A DNA stretch of 64,000 bases from CAZJYI01 sp964550025 (GCA_964550025.1 CAZJYI010000021.1:1-64000); one strand, 5' to 3'. Shown: positions 24,722-33,177, counted from the stretch's first letter. The notes: generated by a model from the sequence alone, not told the origin. Numbers and translations are program-made.

Positions 24722-24741
24722 CGGTCCCATCCGTCCCATCA
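24722..24741. repeat. GTCCCAT words
   Basis: Two copies of TCGGTCCCATCCGTCCCATC-type words in the gap between the anti-sigma and Na/Pi genes, the same family as the array at 4208-4259. Confidence 0.5.
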
Positions 24742-24823
24742 TACCTCTGCCCCGGAAGCCGTGATCAGCGTCCTCGCATTCCTGCTCTCGATACGCTAAC
24801 TTGCGAGAAGGAGGTGTATCGTC

Positions 24824-26560
24824 ATGAGCGGTAAGGACGTCTTTTTCCTTGTCTTTGCGGTTCTCGGCGGCCTGGCGCTCTTCGTGTTCGGAATGAACAT
24901 CATGACCGAGGGGTTGCGCGTGGCGGCCGGTGAGCGTCTGCGCGGCATCCTTTCCAGGGCCGGGCGACGCCGTCTCGTAGGGCTGGCGATCGGAACAGGG
25001 TTGGGTGTTCTGGTGCACAGCAGTGCGGCGACGGTGATGCTGGTCGGTTTCGTCAGTGCGGGGCTGATGACGCTTGCCGAGACGGTGCCCGTTATTCTTG
25101 GCGCCAACATCGGAACGACGATCTCCATGCAGGCCGTGTCGCTCAAATTGGGCGCCTACTGCTACGTTGCGATCACGCTGGGACTGGTCCTGATGCTGGC
25201 CGGGCGTTCGCGAAGAGCAAAGAACCTCGGTCGTGCCGTTCTCGGCTTCGGCTTGCTGTTCCTCGGCATGAACACCATGAGCGATGCCATCGGGCCGCAC
25301 AAGGAGGCCCTGGCGCCGTTCCTTGCGCAGATCGACGGCTCGACGCTGTCCGGCGTGCTGGCGGGTGTCGGCATGTCGGCGGCCCTGACCGCAATCTGGC
25401 AGAGCAGCGGCGCAACGGTGGGCCTGTGTTTCGCGCTCACCACCGCCGGTGTCTTCACGCGGATGGAGCAGATTCTTCCGGTTGTTCTGGGGGCGCACAT
25501 CGGGACCTGCGCGACGGCGCTCCTGGGCAGCGTCGGCACGCACATCGAGGCCCGGCGGTGCGCCGTGGCACACCTGGTATTCAACCTGTTCAACGTCGCG
25601 TTGGCCGTTGCCTGCCGCGGGTACCTGTACCGCTTGTTGCCGCTGACGGGGGGCGACCTGGTGCGCCAGACGGCCAACCTGCACACCATCGTTATGGTTG
25701 CCGGCGCGCTGCCGCTTCTGCCGCTGTCAGGCTTGTATGCCCGTTGCATTCGGCTGGTTGCCTATTCGCGCAAGCCGCTTCCCGAAAAGAGCTTCCTCGA
25801 TCCGGGTCTGCTCGCGATGCCGGAACGCGCCCTGGCGGCGTGCGTGCGCGAGCTTCAGCGGGTTTCCGCCGTGTGCGGCCGCAGCCTGCGGCTCGTGGCC
25901 AACGTGATGTTCTTCGATTACAAGCGCCGTACTGTGATGGCCGTACAGCAGAACGAGATGGTCATCGATGAGATCAAGCTCGCCATGCGGGGCTACCTGT
26001 CTCATATGACATCGCGCTACCTGTCGCGCAGGCAGAGCATCCTGCTGCAGCATGCCGACCGTTGCATAACGGAACTGGAGCGGATCGGCGATCACATCAA
26101 GTCCGTTTCAACCCTGTCGTTGCTGAGGGAGAAGGACCGGCAGGCCTTGCTGCAGAGGGAGCTGTTGGAGAAGCTCTTTGCGTTGTACGAGGCGGCACGG
26201 GCAGTGTTGGCCGCTCTGACCGAGTCATTGGACGTGGACCGGGAACAGTTTGCCGAGCTGGCGCAAAAGGTCCTCGATGCGAGGTCCGTATACGTGGAGC
26301 GCAGCATCGAGGCCAAGGCCGTGTTCGCGGACTGCGCCGCCCGTCACACCATTCCGGCGATTTCCGGCGTGTACCTGGCCGAGTACACGGCCGCTTTTGA
26401 CCGTCTGGTCGATCACGCGCGCAACATCGCCTTCATCGAACGCAATCCCGATTTCCGCATCAAGCACAGCAAGCTCGAACGCGTCGCCGAACCTCCTCCG
26501 CCCACGCCGCCGCCGGAAACGGTGGACCCTAAGGAGTTCCTGGCGAGGTTGGGAGAGTAG
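24824..26560 (+). CDS. Na+/phosphate symporter with PhoU-like C-terminal domain
   Basis: A 578-aa NptA/PNaS-family transporter. The membrane half (1-310) contains the two family repeats with HSSAATVMLVGFVSAG and QSSGATVGLCFALT, the sites where sodium and phosphate bind, and repeated GANIGTT and GAHIGTC loops. The cytoplasmic half (about 340-550) is a PhoU-like helical domain (LERIGDHIKSVSTL). Such proteins import phosphate using the sodium gradient. The ATG at 24824 has a strong AAGGAGGTG before it. It lies downstream of the sigma/anti-sigma pair; a link in regulation is possible, not shown. Confidence 0.92.
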   Translation: MSGKDVFFLVFAVLGGLALFVFGMNIMTEGLRVAAGERLRGILSRAGRRRLVGLAIGTGLGVLVHSSAATVMLVGFVSAGLMTLAETVPVILGANIGTTISMQAVSLKLGAYCYVAITLGLVLMLAGRSRRAKNLGRAVLGFGLLFLGMNTMSDAIGPHKEALAPFLAQIDGSTLSGVLAGVGMSAALTAIWQSSGATVGLCFALTTAGVFTRMEQILPVVLGAHIGTCATALLGSVGTHIEARRCAVAHLVFNLFNVALAVACRGYLYRLLPLTGGDLVRQTANLHTIVMVAGALPLLPLSGLYARCIRLVAYSRKPLPEKSFLDPGLLAMPERALAACVRELQRVSAVCGRSLRLVANVMFFDYKRRTVMAVQQNEMVIDEIKLAMRGYLSHMTSRYLSRRQSILLQHADRCITELERIGDHIKSVSTLSLLREKDRQALLQRELLEKLFALYEAARAVLAALTESLDVDREQFAELAQKVLDARSVYVERSIEAKAVFADCAARHTIPAISGVYLAEYTAAFDRLVDHARNIAFIERNPDFRIKHSKLERVAEPPPPTPPPETVDPKEFLARLGE

Positions 26561-26608
26561 CAGGAACGGGGCCTCGTACGTGGCAAATCCGCTCGCCCAC
26601 GCTCGCGG

Positions 26609-27949
26609 CTACGCGGTGGGCATCACCGGCAGGGCAAAGGAAAAGGTCGAGCCCTTTCCCGGTTGGCTCGTGACCTCCATGGATCCCCCGTGCTGCTTGA
26701 CGATCTTCTGGCAGCTCGCCAGCCCCATGCCCGTGCCGGCGTATTCCTGGCGCGTATGCAGGCGGCGGAATGGCTCGAGAACCTCCTGTGCGAACTTCGG
26801 TTCGAAGCCGATCCCATTGTCGCGCACCGAGAAGCGGTAGAACGCGTCGACCCGCTCGACCGATATGTCGACTTCCGGTATCGTTTCGCTCTTGCGGTAC
26901 TTGACGGCGTTGCCGATGAGATTCTGAAGGACGGTCACGAGCAGCGTTGCGTTTCCTGAGACGGTGGGCAGTTCATTGCGCCGGACGACGGCGCCGGTCT
27001 TCTGCAGCACATGGTCGAGGTTCTGCAAGGCCTCGTCGAGCACGGCGTTCATGTCCGCGTCCGCGAAGGCCTTTTGCTCCGCGTCGAGCAGCGAGTAGGC
27101 GAGCAGGTCGCCGAGGAGGCGCTCCATGCGTCTCGCCGCCCGGATCGTGCGGTTCATGCAGTCTTCAGTCCTGCCCTGGTCCTCGTAGCCCTTGGGCAGG
27201 AGCTCACGCATCACGTTCAGGTAGCCGGTGATTGAGCTCAACGGCTGCCTGAGGTCGTGGGACGCGGCGCGCGAGAAGTGCTCGAGGTCCCGGTTGGATT
27301 CCCGCAGCGCCTCTGCCGTGACTTCGAGCTCGGCCTGGCGGCGAAGCGCGAGACGGCGCATCCGGAACTCGTTGAATGCCGTGCGCTCCTGCGATATCGC
27401 CACCGCGATCAACGCGGGGCAAATGGCTACCGGGTTGGAAAACAGCGCGAGCTCTTCGGCGGTTGGCGCGCAGTAGAGCAGGAGGAACGCGATGGTGATG
27501 GCCAACGGAACGACCAATACGACCCAGAGGACGCGCCGCGCGCCGTAGGCAAAGACGAAGGCGGCCACCATGCTGATCAGGATCGCGCTGGTGGTGCCGT
27601 AGGGATAGGTTGGCAGGTCTGCCGGCCGCACGTAGAACATGACGCAGGTGAACCCGCATATCTGGGCCAGGACCGCGGTGATCTGAACGGTATGCGCGGG
27701 GATGATCCACCCGGGGCGCCTGCGGAATACCGTGTAAGAGGAAACGAGGAAGAAGCCCGTGCAGAGTAACCCGATCGCTCGAAACGCGGTGGCCAGAGGC
27801 GGCGCCTTCAGGATGCGCGTGTCCTGGAAGAGCATGTGGACCAGGACGGTAAAAGCGATCAAGGCGAAGATGCGTCCGCGCCGAAGCGTCTTGTCCCGGA
27901 GCTCTCCCAGGTACTCCGCGCGCACTTCCTGCGAATCACTATGCTCCAT
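26609..27949 (-). CDS. Membrane sensor histidine kinase with six-helix sensor
   Basis: A 446-aa kinase. The N-terminal 200 residues form about six hydrophobic helices (FALIAFTVLVHMLFQ, AIGLLCTGFFLVSSYTVF, MVAAFVFAYGARRVLWVVLVV) with no periplasmic domain. A short coiled coil leads to HisKA with acceptor His in RAASHDLRQPLSSITGYL, and an ATPase domain (NLIGNAVKYRKS, DNGIGF, GTGMGLASCQKIVKQHGG). The dimerisation helix resembles cyanobacterial phytochrome-type kinases. No response regulator gene is adjacent, so the partner must be elsewhere. It is convergent with the phosphate transporter, with a 48-base gap containing one arm of the GCTCGTGGCTAC repeat. Confidence 0.9.
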   Translation of the reverse strand: MEHSDSQEVRAEYLGELRDKTLRRGRIFALIAFTVLVHMLFQDTRILKAPPLATAFRAIGLLCTGFFLVSSYTVFRRRPGWIIPAHTVQITAVLAQICGFTCVMFYVRPADLPTYPYGTTSAILISMVAAFVFAYGARRVLWVVLVVPLAITIAFLLLYCAPTAEELALFSNPVAICPALIAVAISQERTAFNEFRMRRLALRRQAELEVTAEALRESNRDLEHFSRAASHDLRQPLSSITGYLNVMRELLPKGYEDQGRTEDCMNRTIRAARRMERLLGDLLAYSLLDAEQKAFADADMNAVLDEALQNLDHVLQKTGAVVRRNELPTVSGNATLLVTVLQNLIGNAVKYRKSETIPEVDISVERVDAFYRFSVRDNGIGFEPKFAQEVLEPFRRLHTRQEYAGTGMGLASCQKIVKQHGGSMEVTSQPGKGSTFSFALPVMPTA

Positions 27950-28232
27950 GCTGGTTTCCTCGTCTGAACCTGCAGTGTATTGCGAATCGTGTGCCGTCGG
28001 CCAGCCAAATCGCTGTCCGGGCTGGTTCTCTGGTGCTACCCACTTCCCTCGCAGGCGCCTGCTCCCCCTTCTTCCGGCGGTTTCGTGGTGGCCATTGCAA
28101 CCGTATGCTGCTACGTTTCGCCATAGCGTGAGGGGCTCTGGTTGCGCCCTGCATGCAACATCCGGCGCGTGCGGAGCGCGGCTGGTTGACGGTGGTGTGC
28201 GCTTCGGCGCAGGCTGACAAGGAGGCGCGAAC

Positions 28233-28718
28233 GTGAAGGCATTGATCGTTTACTACTCGTTCGAAGGCAATACGCGGTTTCTGGCCGAACGGATGGCGGA
28301 GACGACCGGTGCGGAGTCGCTCGAACTGAAACCCGTGCGGGAGATCCAGTCGAAGGGGTTCATGAAGTTCATCTGGGGCGGAAAACAGGTTGTGAGCCGC
28401 AAGTGCCCCGAGTTGCAGCCGCTTGACAAGAATCCCGCGGACTACGACTTGCTCTTCGTCGGTACGCCGGTCTGGGCGTTTACCTACGCCCCGCCGCTGA
28501 GGACGTTCTTCAGTCAGGTGGAACTGTCCGGGAAGAAGATCGCCCTTTTCTGTTCGTGCGGAGGAGGCGCCGGCAAGACCCTGAAGCGGATGGCGGGGGC
28601 GTTGGCGGGCAACGAGCTCCTCGGCGAGATCTGCTTCGTGGAACCGCTGCGATCCGGGACGGAAGCCAAGGGACAACAGGCGCGCGAGTGGGCCGAGCAA
28701 ATGGCGAAGCAGGCCTGA
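28233..28718 (+). CDS. Flavodoxin-like FMN protein
   Basis: A 161-aa flavodoxin-fold protein. The N-terminal phosphate-binding loop is YYSFEGNTRFLAE (compare YSxTGNT), and the later loops GTPVWAFTYAPPL and CSCGGGAGKT flank the isoalloxazine. The GTG at 28233 has AAGGAGG eight bases upstream. Flavodoxin carries electrons at low potential in place of ferredoxin or acts as a quinone reductase-like enzyme. A 2x[4Fe-4S] ferredoxin gene follows, but has its own promoter, so the two are neighbours rather than certainly one operon. The gap before it (27950-28232, 283 bases) shows no gene. Confidence 0.88.
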   Translation: MKALIVYYSFEGNTRFLAERMAETTGAESLELKPVREIQSKGFMKFIWGGKQVVSRKCPELQPLDKNPADYDLLFVGTPVWAFTYAPPLRTFFSQVELSGKKIALFCSCGGGAGKTLKRMAGALAGNELLGEICFVEPLRSGTEAKGQQAREWAEQMAKQA

Positions 28719-28740
28719 CTCATGTTTGCGGCAATCTGGC

Positions 28741-28770
28741 TTGCAATCCGTTTCCGGCGTCGCCTATAAT
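28741..28770 (+). promoter_or_regulatory. Sigma-70-type promoter for the ferredoxin gene
   Basis: TTGCAA (28741-28746), 18 bases, TATAAT (28765-28770). The -10 is a perfect consensus and the start codon of the ferredoxin lies 88 bases downstream, with a GGGAGAG ribosome site. Confidence 0.72.
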
Positions 28771-28857
28771 CCGCGCCGATTTGTTGAGTAGTGCCCGATT
28801 GTTGAACGGGCGCACCGAACAACGACGCGAAGACCAACTCAACCAGGGAGAGACGCA

Positions 28858-29028
28858 ATGGCATACGTGATTTCAGATGATTGCACCATGTGCGGGGCCT
28901 GCAAGGATGTTTGCCCGGTAGAGGCGATCAACGAAGGGGACCCCAAGTACACGATCGATGCCGAGGCATGCACGGACTGCGGCATGTGCGCGGACGAGTG
29001 CCCGGTCGAGGCGATTTCCGCCGGCTGA
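28858..29028 (+). CDS. Small 2x[4Fe-4S] ferredoxin
   Basis: A 56-aa bacterial-type ferredoxin. Two cluster-binding motifs are complete: CTMCGACKDVCPVEAI near residues 9-24 and CTDCGMCADECPVEAIS near the C-terminus, each a CxxCxxCxxxCP. It should carry electrons at low potential in the cytoplasm, for example to reductive enzymes of anaerobes. It has its own promoter and a bidirectional terminator, so it is expressed as a single-gene unit, a common arrangement for an abundant carrier. It precedes the metal transporter operon, which lies on the other strand. Confidence 0.95.
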   Translation: MAYVISDDCTMCGACKDVCPVEAINEGDPKYTIDAEACTDCGMCADECPVEAISAG

Positions 29029-29052
29029 GCAGGCACCACAGCCTCTTGAGCG

Positions 29053-29081
29053 AGACCCGGAACGTTGTGCGTTCCGGGTCT
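29053..29081 (+). terminator. Hairpin terminator after ferredoxin
   Basis: A perfect stem GACCCGGAACG/CGTTCCGGGTC with loop TTGTG and a T-containing tail TTGTGCTTT. It lies between convergent genes and may stop transcription from both sides. Confidence 0.8.
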
Positions 29082-29130
29082 TGTGCTTTGGTGGGCGAAC
29101 CCGGTGCGGAGTCTCAACGGTTGGCCCGTT

Positions 29131-30642
29131 TTACGGCATTGCCATCCGCGCCACTTCCAGGCGGTCGGCCTGGGAGTGGTCGAGCTGAATGCGGGGACCG
29201 CGTTCGAGCTGCACGGTCCACGGGTCGCTCGCGGTGGCGCGCGTGAGGAGCGAGAAGACCACCCCCGCCTGGATTCCTTCGGGCCAGGGACCGGCGCAGC
29301 CGGAGAACCGGCCGCGGTCGCCCTCGCGCAGGAGGGAAAGCGTGAGGGAGGGCTGTTCGCCCGTGCCCGTCTCGCGTTCGCCGGGGACGGGCAGGCCGTG
29401 GACATCCGTGACCGGGTGGTCGAGCTCGTTGTCGAAGCGATCGAGAACGTCCCGCGGGTGCAGGTGCTCCAGCCTTTCCGCGGCGTCGTGTGCGCTCTTC
29501 TCGTCCATGCCGCTACGCACGAGATGCCCTTCCCAGAGCTGGTGTGCGCGCTCGATGTGCGCGGCTTCCTCGTGGCCTTTCGGTGTCAGCTTCAGCGTCT
29601 GGCTGCGTGCGTCGTGTGCGGCCAGCAGCTCGCGGGCAACCATGTGTCGCACGGCCTTGCGGATCCGGGCGGGGGGGAGGGGAACGTCCGAGAAGCGACC
29701 GCGGCCCTCGTAGACCGCTTTGAGGATGTCCTCGATGTCCGATTGCGGGACGAGGCGTCGTCGCCTCAGCCATCCGGCCAGTATGCCGTACCGCGGCGCG
29801 AGAGTCAGGCCGACCATGAACAGCAGGAATCCGACGAACATAATGGAGCCTCCGCCGGAAGCGTTGACCCACTCCGAGAAGTAGAGTCCCAGTACGACGG
29901 ACAGGATGCCCATGAGTGCTGCGATGACCATCATGCGGGGCAGGCGATCCGTCAGCATGTAGGCCAGCGCCGCCGGCGTGATCAGCAGACCGACGATCAT
30001 GATGACGCCCACCATGGATATGCCGGCGACACATACCAGGGCGATCATGACCGTCAGCAGGATATGGATGAAACGGGTGGGCAACCCGATCGACGCCGCC
30101 ATGGTCGGGTCGAAGCTGACGATCGTGAAATGGCGGTAGAAGACGATGATCGCACCGAGAACCAGCGAGGCGACGACCGCGCTGAGCCACATGTCCGGCC
30201 AGGAGACGCCATAGATGTCGCCCTGGAAGAAGTGGTTGAGATCGATGTTGATGTGCTGCTGGAAACGGGTGAGAATCACGACCCCCGCGGCGAAGAGACC
30301 GGTGTAGATAATACCGATCGCCGTGTCTTCGGCGATGCGCCCGATATTGCTCAGGAAACTGATGCAGACAGAGGTGAGCAGGGCCGCGATCAGCGCGCCG
30401 AGCAGCAGACCGCCGGCCGTGAAACCGCCTGCGAACACGGCATTCATGACGAGATAGCCTATCCCAACCCCGGGCAACAGCGCGTGGCTCATCGCGTCGC
30501 CTATGAATGCCATCTTCCGCAGAATGATGTAGCAGCCCAGAACGGCGCAGGCGACGGCGATCGTGGACCCGCCCAGTGCCCCTTTCACGAAGTAGGCGTG
30601 TGTCCACGGTTCGGCAAACGTGTTGTACAGCCATTCCGTCAT
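29131..30642 (-). CDS. Metal ABC transporter permease fused to a DtxR/MntR-type repressor (YtgCR-like)
   Basis: A 503-aa fusion. Residues 1-280 are an ABC-3 permease with about eight helices (AVACAVLGCYIILRKMAFIG, SMVGVIMIVGLLITPAALAY). Residues 298-357 form a winged helix (ILKAVYEGRG, LKLTPKGHEEA), about 358-418 the DtxR metal-binding and dimerisation region (AHQLWE, AHDAAERLEHLHPRD, HPVTDVHGLPVP), and 428-503 an FeoA/SH3-like end (LLREGDRGRFSG). Chlamydia trachomatis YtgCR has this same fusion, and there the repressor is released by cleavage. Predicted metal ligands look MntR-like: Asp in IEDILK where DtxR has Met10, and Glu in HDAAERLEH where DtxR has Cys102. The ATG overlaps the ATPase stop (ATGA). 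No second permease gene follows. Confidence 0.9.
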   Translation of the reverse strand: MTEWLYNTFAEPWTHAYFVKGALGGSTIAVACAVLGCYIILRKMAFIGDAMSHALLPGVGIGYLVMNAVFAGGFTAGGLLLGALIAALLTSVCISFLSNIGRIAEDTAIGIIYTGLFAAGVVILTRFQQHINIDLNHFFQGDIYGVSWPDMWLSAVVASLVLGAIIVFYRHFTIVSFDPTMAASIGLPTRFIHILLTVMIALVCVAGISMVGVIMIVGLLITPAALAYMLTDRLPRMMVIAALMGILSVVLGLYFSEWVNASGGGSIMFVGFLLFMVGLTLAPRYGILAGWLRRRRLVPQSDIEDILKAVYEGRGRFSDVPLPPARIRKAVRHMVARELLAAHDARSQTLKLTPKGHEEAAHIERAHQLWEGHLVRSGMDEKSAHDAAERLEHLHPRDVLDRFDNELDHPVTDVHGLPVPGERETGTGEQPSLTLSLLREGDRGRFSGCAGPWPEGIQAGVVFSLLTRATASDPWTVQLERGPRIQLDHSQADRLEVARMAMP

Positions 30643-31403
30643 TGCGCCCTGTTCCCCCGGCTCCAGCTAAGATGACGCAGCTTGCCCCCGTACACCTCGG
30701 TGAGGAGACTCTCCTGCAAAACATCGCGGGGTTCCCCGTATGCGAAGACGCGGCGATTGAGGATGACGACACGATCAAAGAACTCCGCGGCGGTCTCCAG
30801 GTCGTGGTGAACAACGATGACCGTCTTGCCCTGTTCGCGTGCACCCGACAGAAGGCCGGCGATGGCGCGCTCGGTGGCCGCGTCGACACCGGCGAAGGGT
30901 TCATCGAGAAGGAGGATGTCGGACTCCTGCGCCAGGGCGCGCGCCATGAAGACGCGCTGCTGCTGCCCTCCGCTGAGCTGTCCGATCTGCCGGTCGCGGA
31001 GCTCGAGCATGCGCACGTCGTTCAGCGCCCGGCGCGCGACCTCGTGGTCGGCGCGACGCACCGGCTGGTACCAGCGGATGTGCCCATAGCGTCCCATGAG
31101 CACGACGTCCCAGACCGTGACCGGGAAGTTCCAGTCGATTTGCCCGCGTTGCGGGACATAGGCAACGCGGCCCCGCGCGTGTTCCACCTCTTCTCCAAAG
31201 AGCCGCACGGTGCCGTAGTCGCGATCCACGAACCCCATGATCGACTTGATGACGGTGGATTTGCCCGCGCCGTTGGGACCGAGGATGCCGACCACGGATC
31301 CGCGGGGGATGTCCAGGGACACGTCGATCAGCACGGGCTTGGTCTGGTAGGACACGGTCAGGTGCTCGATGGTCACGGCTGAAGTGACGTCACTCATGGC
31401 CAT
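30639..31403 (-). CDS. Metal ABC transporter ATP-binding protein
   Basis: A 254-aa ATPase of the manganese/zinc/iron ABC family. Motifs are Walker A GPNGAGKST, Q-loop region YVPQRGQIDWNFP (typical of TroB/MntB-type proteins), signature LSGGQQQR and Walker B DILLLDEPF. It energises the permease encoded directly downstream and works with the binding protein at 32145-33068. The start is ATG at 31403 or 31397; both overlap the end of the small His-rich gene. Confidence 0.93.
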   Translation of the reverse strand: MAMSDVTSAVTIEHLTVSYQTKPVLIDVSLDIPRGSVVGILGPNGAGKSTVIKSIMGFVDRDYGTVRLFGEEVEHARGRVAYVPQRGQIDWNFPVTVWDVVLMGRYGHIRWYQPVRRADHEVARRALNDVRMLELRDRQIGQLSGGQQQRVFMARALAQESDILLLDEPFAGVDAATERAIAGLLSGAREQGKTVIVVHHDLETAAEFFDRVVILNRRVFAYGEPRDVLQESLLTEVYGGKLRHLSWSRGNRAQ

Positions 31404-31941
31404 CTTCCCGCTGTAGACCGCGGTCGAGCTTGCCGAGACGGGGCTGCAGCGAAAGCTCGACGGTGGCCGAGAGGTTGTGTCCGTCTCCGGGAGACCAGAT
31501 CGTCCGGTCCGCGCAGAGAGCCTTGTCCCGCAGAAGCTCGATGCGTAGCGGGACAGGGCGGCGCGCGTCCTCCGCCGATGGCGTGGCTTCGACGTGAAGC
31601 TCGACGGAGTTGCCCGTGAATGACAGGTTCGTGACGGTGAGCGGCATGCCTCGTCGCACGTCCTCTTTCCATTCCAGGATGGCCTCCCCGCCGTGGCGTA
31701 CAACAATGCGCGGCGCATCGGATGCGGGGCCGGCAGCGAGGGCGAACGGGTCCCGGATCGCATCAAAGACCGGAGTGAGGCGCAACGTGCATGCGGCGGT
31801 CTCGGTGTGCTCGACGGGATCGTGGTGCGCGTGGACTTCCCGGGAAAGCGAAACCTCGATGGAGCGGGTCATCAGAAACTGGCACACTCCGACGCTGCCG
31901 AGCATCAGGATGGAAACAGCGATGGCGTAGACGAAGCGCAT
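31390..31941 (-). CDS. Small exported protein of the metal-transport operon, unknown function
   Basis: A 183-aa protein with a single N-terminal hydrophobic helix (FVYAIAVSILMLGSVGVCQFL) and a beta-rich exported part. Just after the helix is a histidine cluster (HAHHDPVEH), a plausible metal-binding site. The rest (RIVVRHGGEAILEW, LTVTNLSFTGNSVELHVEA) resembles an immunoglobulin-like beta domain. I do not recognise a family. Because it lies between the metal-binding protein and the ATPase genes and overlaps the latter by 14 bases, a periplasmic metal-handling role is a reasonable inference only. Confidence 0.65.
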   Translation of the reverse strand: MRFVYAIAVSILMLGSVGVCQFLMTRSIEVSLSREVHAHHDPVEHTETAACTLRLTPVFDAIRDPFALAAGPASDAPRIVVRHGGEAILEWKEDVRRGMPLTVTNLSFTGNSVELHVEATPSAEDARRPVPLRIELLRDKALCADRTIWSPGDGHNLSATVELSLQPRLGKLDRGLQREDGHE

Positions 31942-32144
31942 GGCGGAGAGTCTCAGATTGCGAATCTCAGATCTCAGATCTCAAATCTCAAATCTCAGAT
32001 TTCAGATCTCAGATTTCAGACCTCAGATTTCAGACCTCGGACCTCAGATTTCGGGTCTCACATTTTACATCCCAGATGTTGCGTACGGGAAATGGTGGCG
32101 GATCTGAGATCTGAGATTTGAGATATGTGATCCCGGATCCCCCA
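31942..32144. repeat. TCTCAGAT word array filling an operon spacer
   Basis: From 31951 to about 32058 the spacer is an almost unbroken array of TCTCAGATCTCAAATCTCAG-type 8-10 bp words, and at 32101-32125 the inverse GATCTGAGATCTGAGATTTG returns, so the ends can pair. The same words form 53149-53244. The spacer lies between two genes of one transport operon. Confidence 0.9.
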
Positions 32145-33068
32145 TCACTCGCCCCTCAGTGCCTCCACAACGGTCAGCGTGTTCTCGCGCATCATGCCGA
32201 GGTACGTTTCGCCGGCGCTTCCGTCCTCACCCATGGCGTCGGAGTACAGTTCGCCGCCGATCTTGACGCCCGCTTCCCCCGCGATCTGGCGGATCATCTT
32301 GGGGTTGACGGAGGTTTCCACGAAAATGGCGGGTACATTGAAATCCTTGATGGACGCGACCACCGTGCGCCGTCTCTGCGGCGTCATCCCCCCGCCGATC
32401 TCCGAACCGGTCGACCAGCCGACGGGGCTGCGCACTTTGAAACCGTAGCGGGCGGCAAAGTAGTTGAATGCGTCGTGGCTTGTGACGAGCACACGTTTCG
32501 CCTTGGGAATCGTGCTGACCTGCTTCTCGATCCAGGCGTCGAGGGCGCGGAGCTGTTGCAGGTAGAGGTCGGCGCGGGCCTGGTACGAGGCGGCCCCCTC
32601 CGCGTCAATCTTCATCAGCGCGCCCAGAATGTTGTTTACGTAGAGCGCGGCGTTGCGCGGATCAAACCATGCATGCGGGTCCTTGACCATCTGCCCTTCG
32701 TACTGGAGGTCCAACGGCTGAATCCCGTCCGTGCAGGTCACCAGGGGCTTGTTGCCGTTGTCCTTCGCCAGCGAAGCCATCCAGTTCTTACCTTCGAGAT
32801 GCAATCCGTTCTGAAGACAAAGGTCCGCCGTCTCCACGAGACGGCTGTCTCCCGGCACGGGCTGGTAGACGTGAGGGTTCACGCCCGCCCCCAGGATGCA
32901 GATAACCTCGCAACGGTCTCCTGCTACCTGCCGCGCCAGGTCGGCGGTCTGGGTTGTCGAGCAGACAACGCGCGGTTTCCTGGTCGCTTCTGCGGCGCCT
33001 GCTTCCGTCGCACAGAGGAGTGCGAGGGCCGCTGCCAGACCCGTGAACAGTATCCTGCTACCTGTCAT
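32145..33068 (-). CDS. Periplasmic metal-binding protein of an ABC transporter (TroA/MntA family)
   Basis: A 307-aa binding protein with a signal peptide (ILFTGLAAALALLCATEAGA). The four metal ligands of the cluster A-I family are visible as His in NPHVYQP, His in DPHAWFDP, Glu in IFVETSVNPK and Asp in ELYSDAMG. The H,H,E,D set is the manganese-type set, and the final segment SDAMGEDGSAGETYLGMMR is typical of TroA/MntA proteins. The ATG at 33068 has AGGAGGAACGG upstream. It delivers metal to the downstream ABC permease-repressor fusion. Confidence 0.92.
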   Translation of the reverse strand: MTGSRILFTGLAAALALLCATEAGAAEATRKPRVVCSTTQTADLARQVAGDRCEVICILGAGVNPHVYQPVPGDSRLVETADLCLQNGLHLEGKNWMASLAKDNGNKPLVTCTDGIQPLDLQYEGQMVKDPHAWFDPRNAALYVNNILGALMKIDAEGAASYQARADLYLQQLRALDAWIEKQVSTIPKAKRVLVTSHDAFNYFAARYGFKVRSPVGWSTGSEIGGGMTPQRRRTVVASIKDFNVPAIFVETSVNPKMIRQIAGEAGVKIGGELYSDAMGEDGSAGETYLGMMRENTLTVVEALRGE

Positions 33069-33167
33069 CGAACCGTTCCTCCTGCTGATCCCACTCGCTC
33101 TACTCCTCTGCGCCATACTACGGACCTGCCACTGGACGCGGAAGCAAAAAACGGCGGAACACGGTTT

Positions 33168-33177
33168 TTCAATTGAA
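33168..33177. promoter_or_regulatory. Palindrome TTCAATTGAA between divergent genes
   Basis: A perfect 10-bp palindrome in the gap between the metal-binding protein (-) and the AGCS symporter (+), 99 bases upstream of the former. It is a possible operator, but nothing here ties it to a known repressor. Confidence 0.25.

Noticed and set aside
23831..25684. Minus-strand open frame of 617 codons
   Set aside because: Antisense to the sigma, anti-sigma and Na/Pi transporter genes, all of which have strong family motifs on the plus strand.
29065..30675. Plus-strand open frame of 536 codons, rich in Asp, Gln and Arg
   Set aside because: Antisense of the permease-repressor gene, with no motif and low complexity of the type seen in shadow frames.
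31942..32144. Possible CRISPR or tRNA cluster in the TCTCAGAT array
   Set aside because: The words are 8-10 bases without unique spacers, and no cloverleaf can be drawn.
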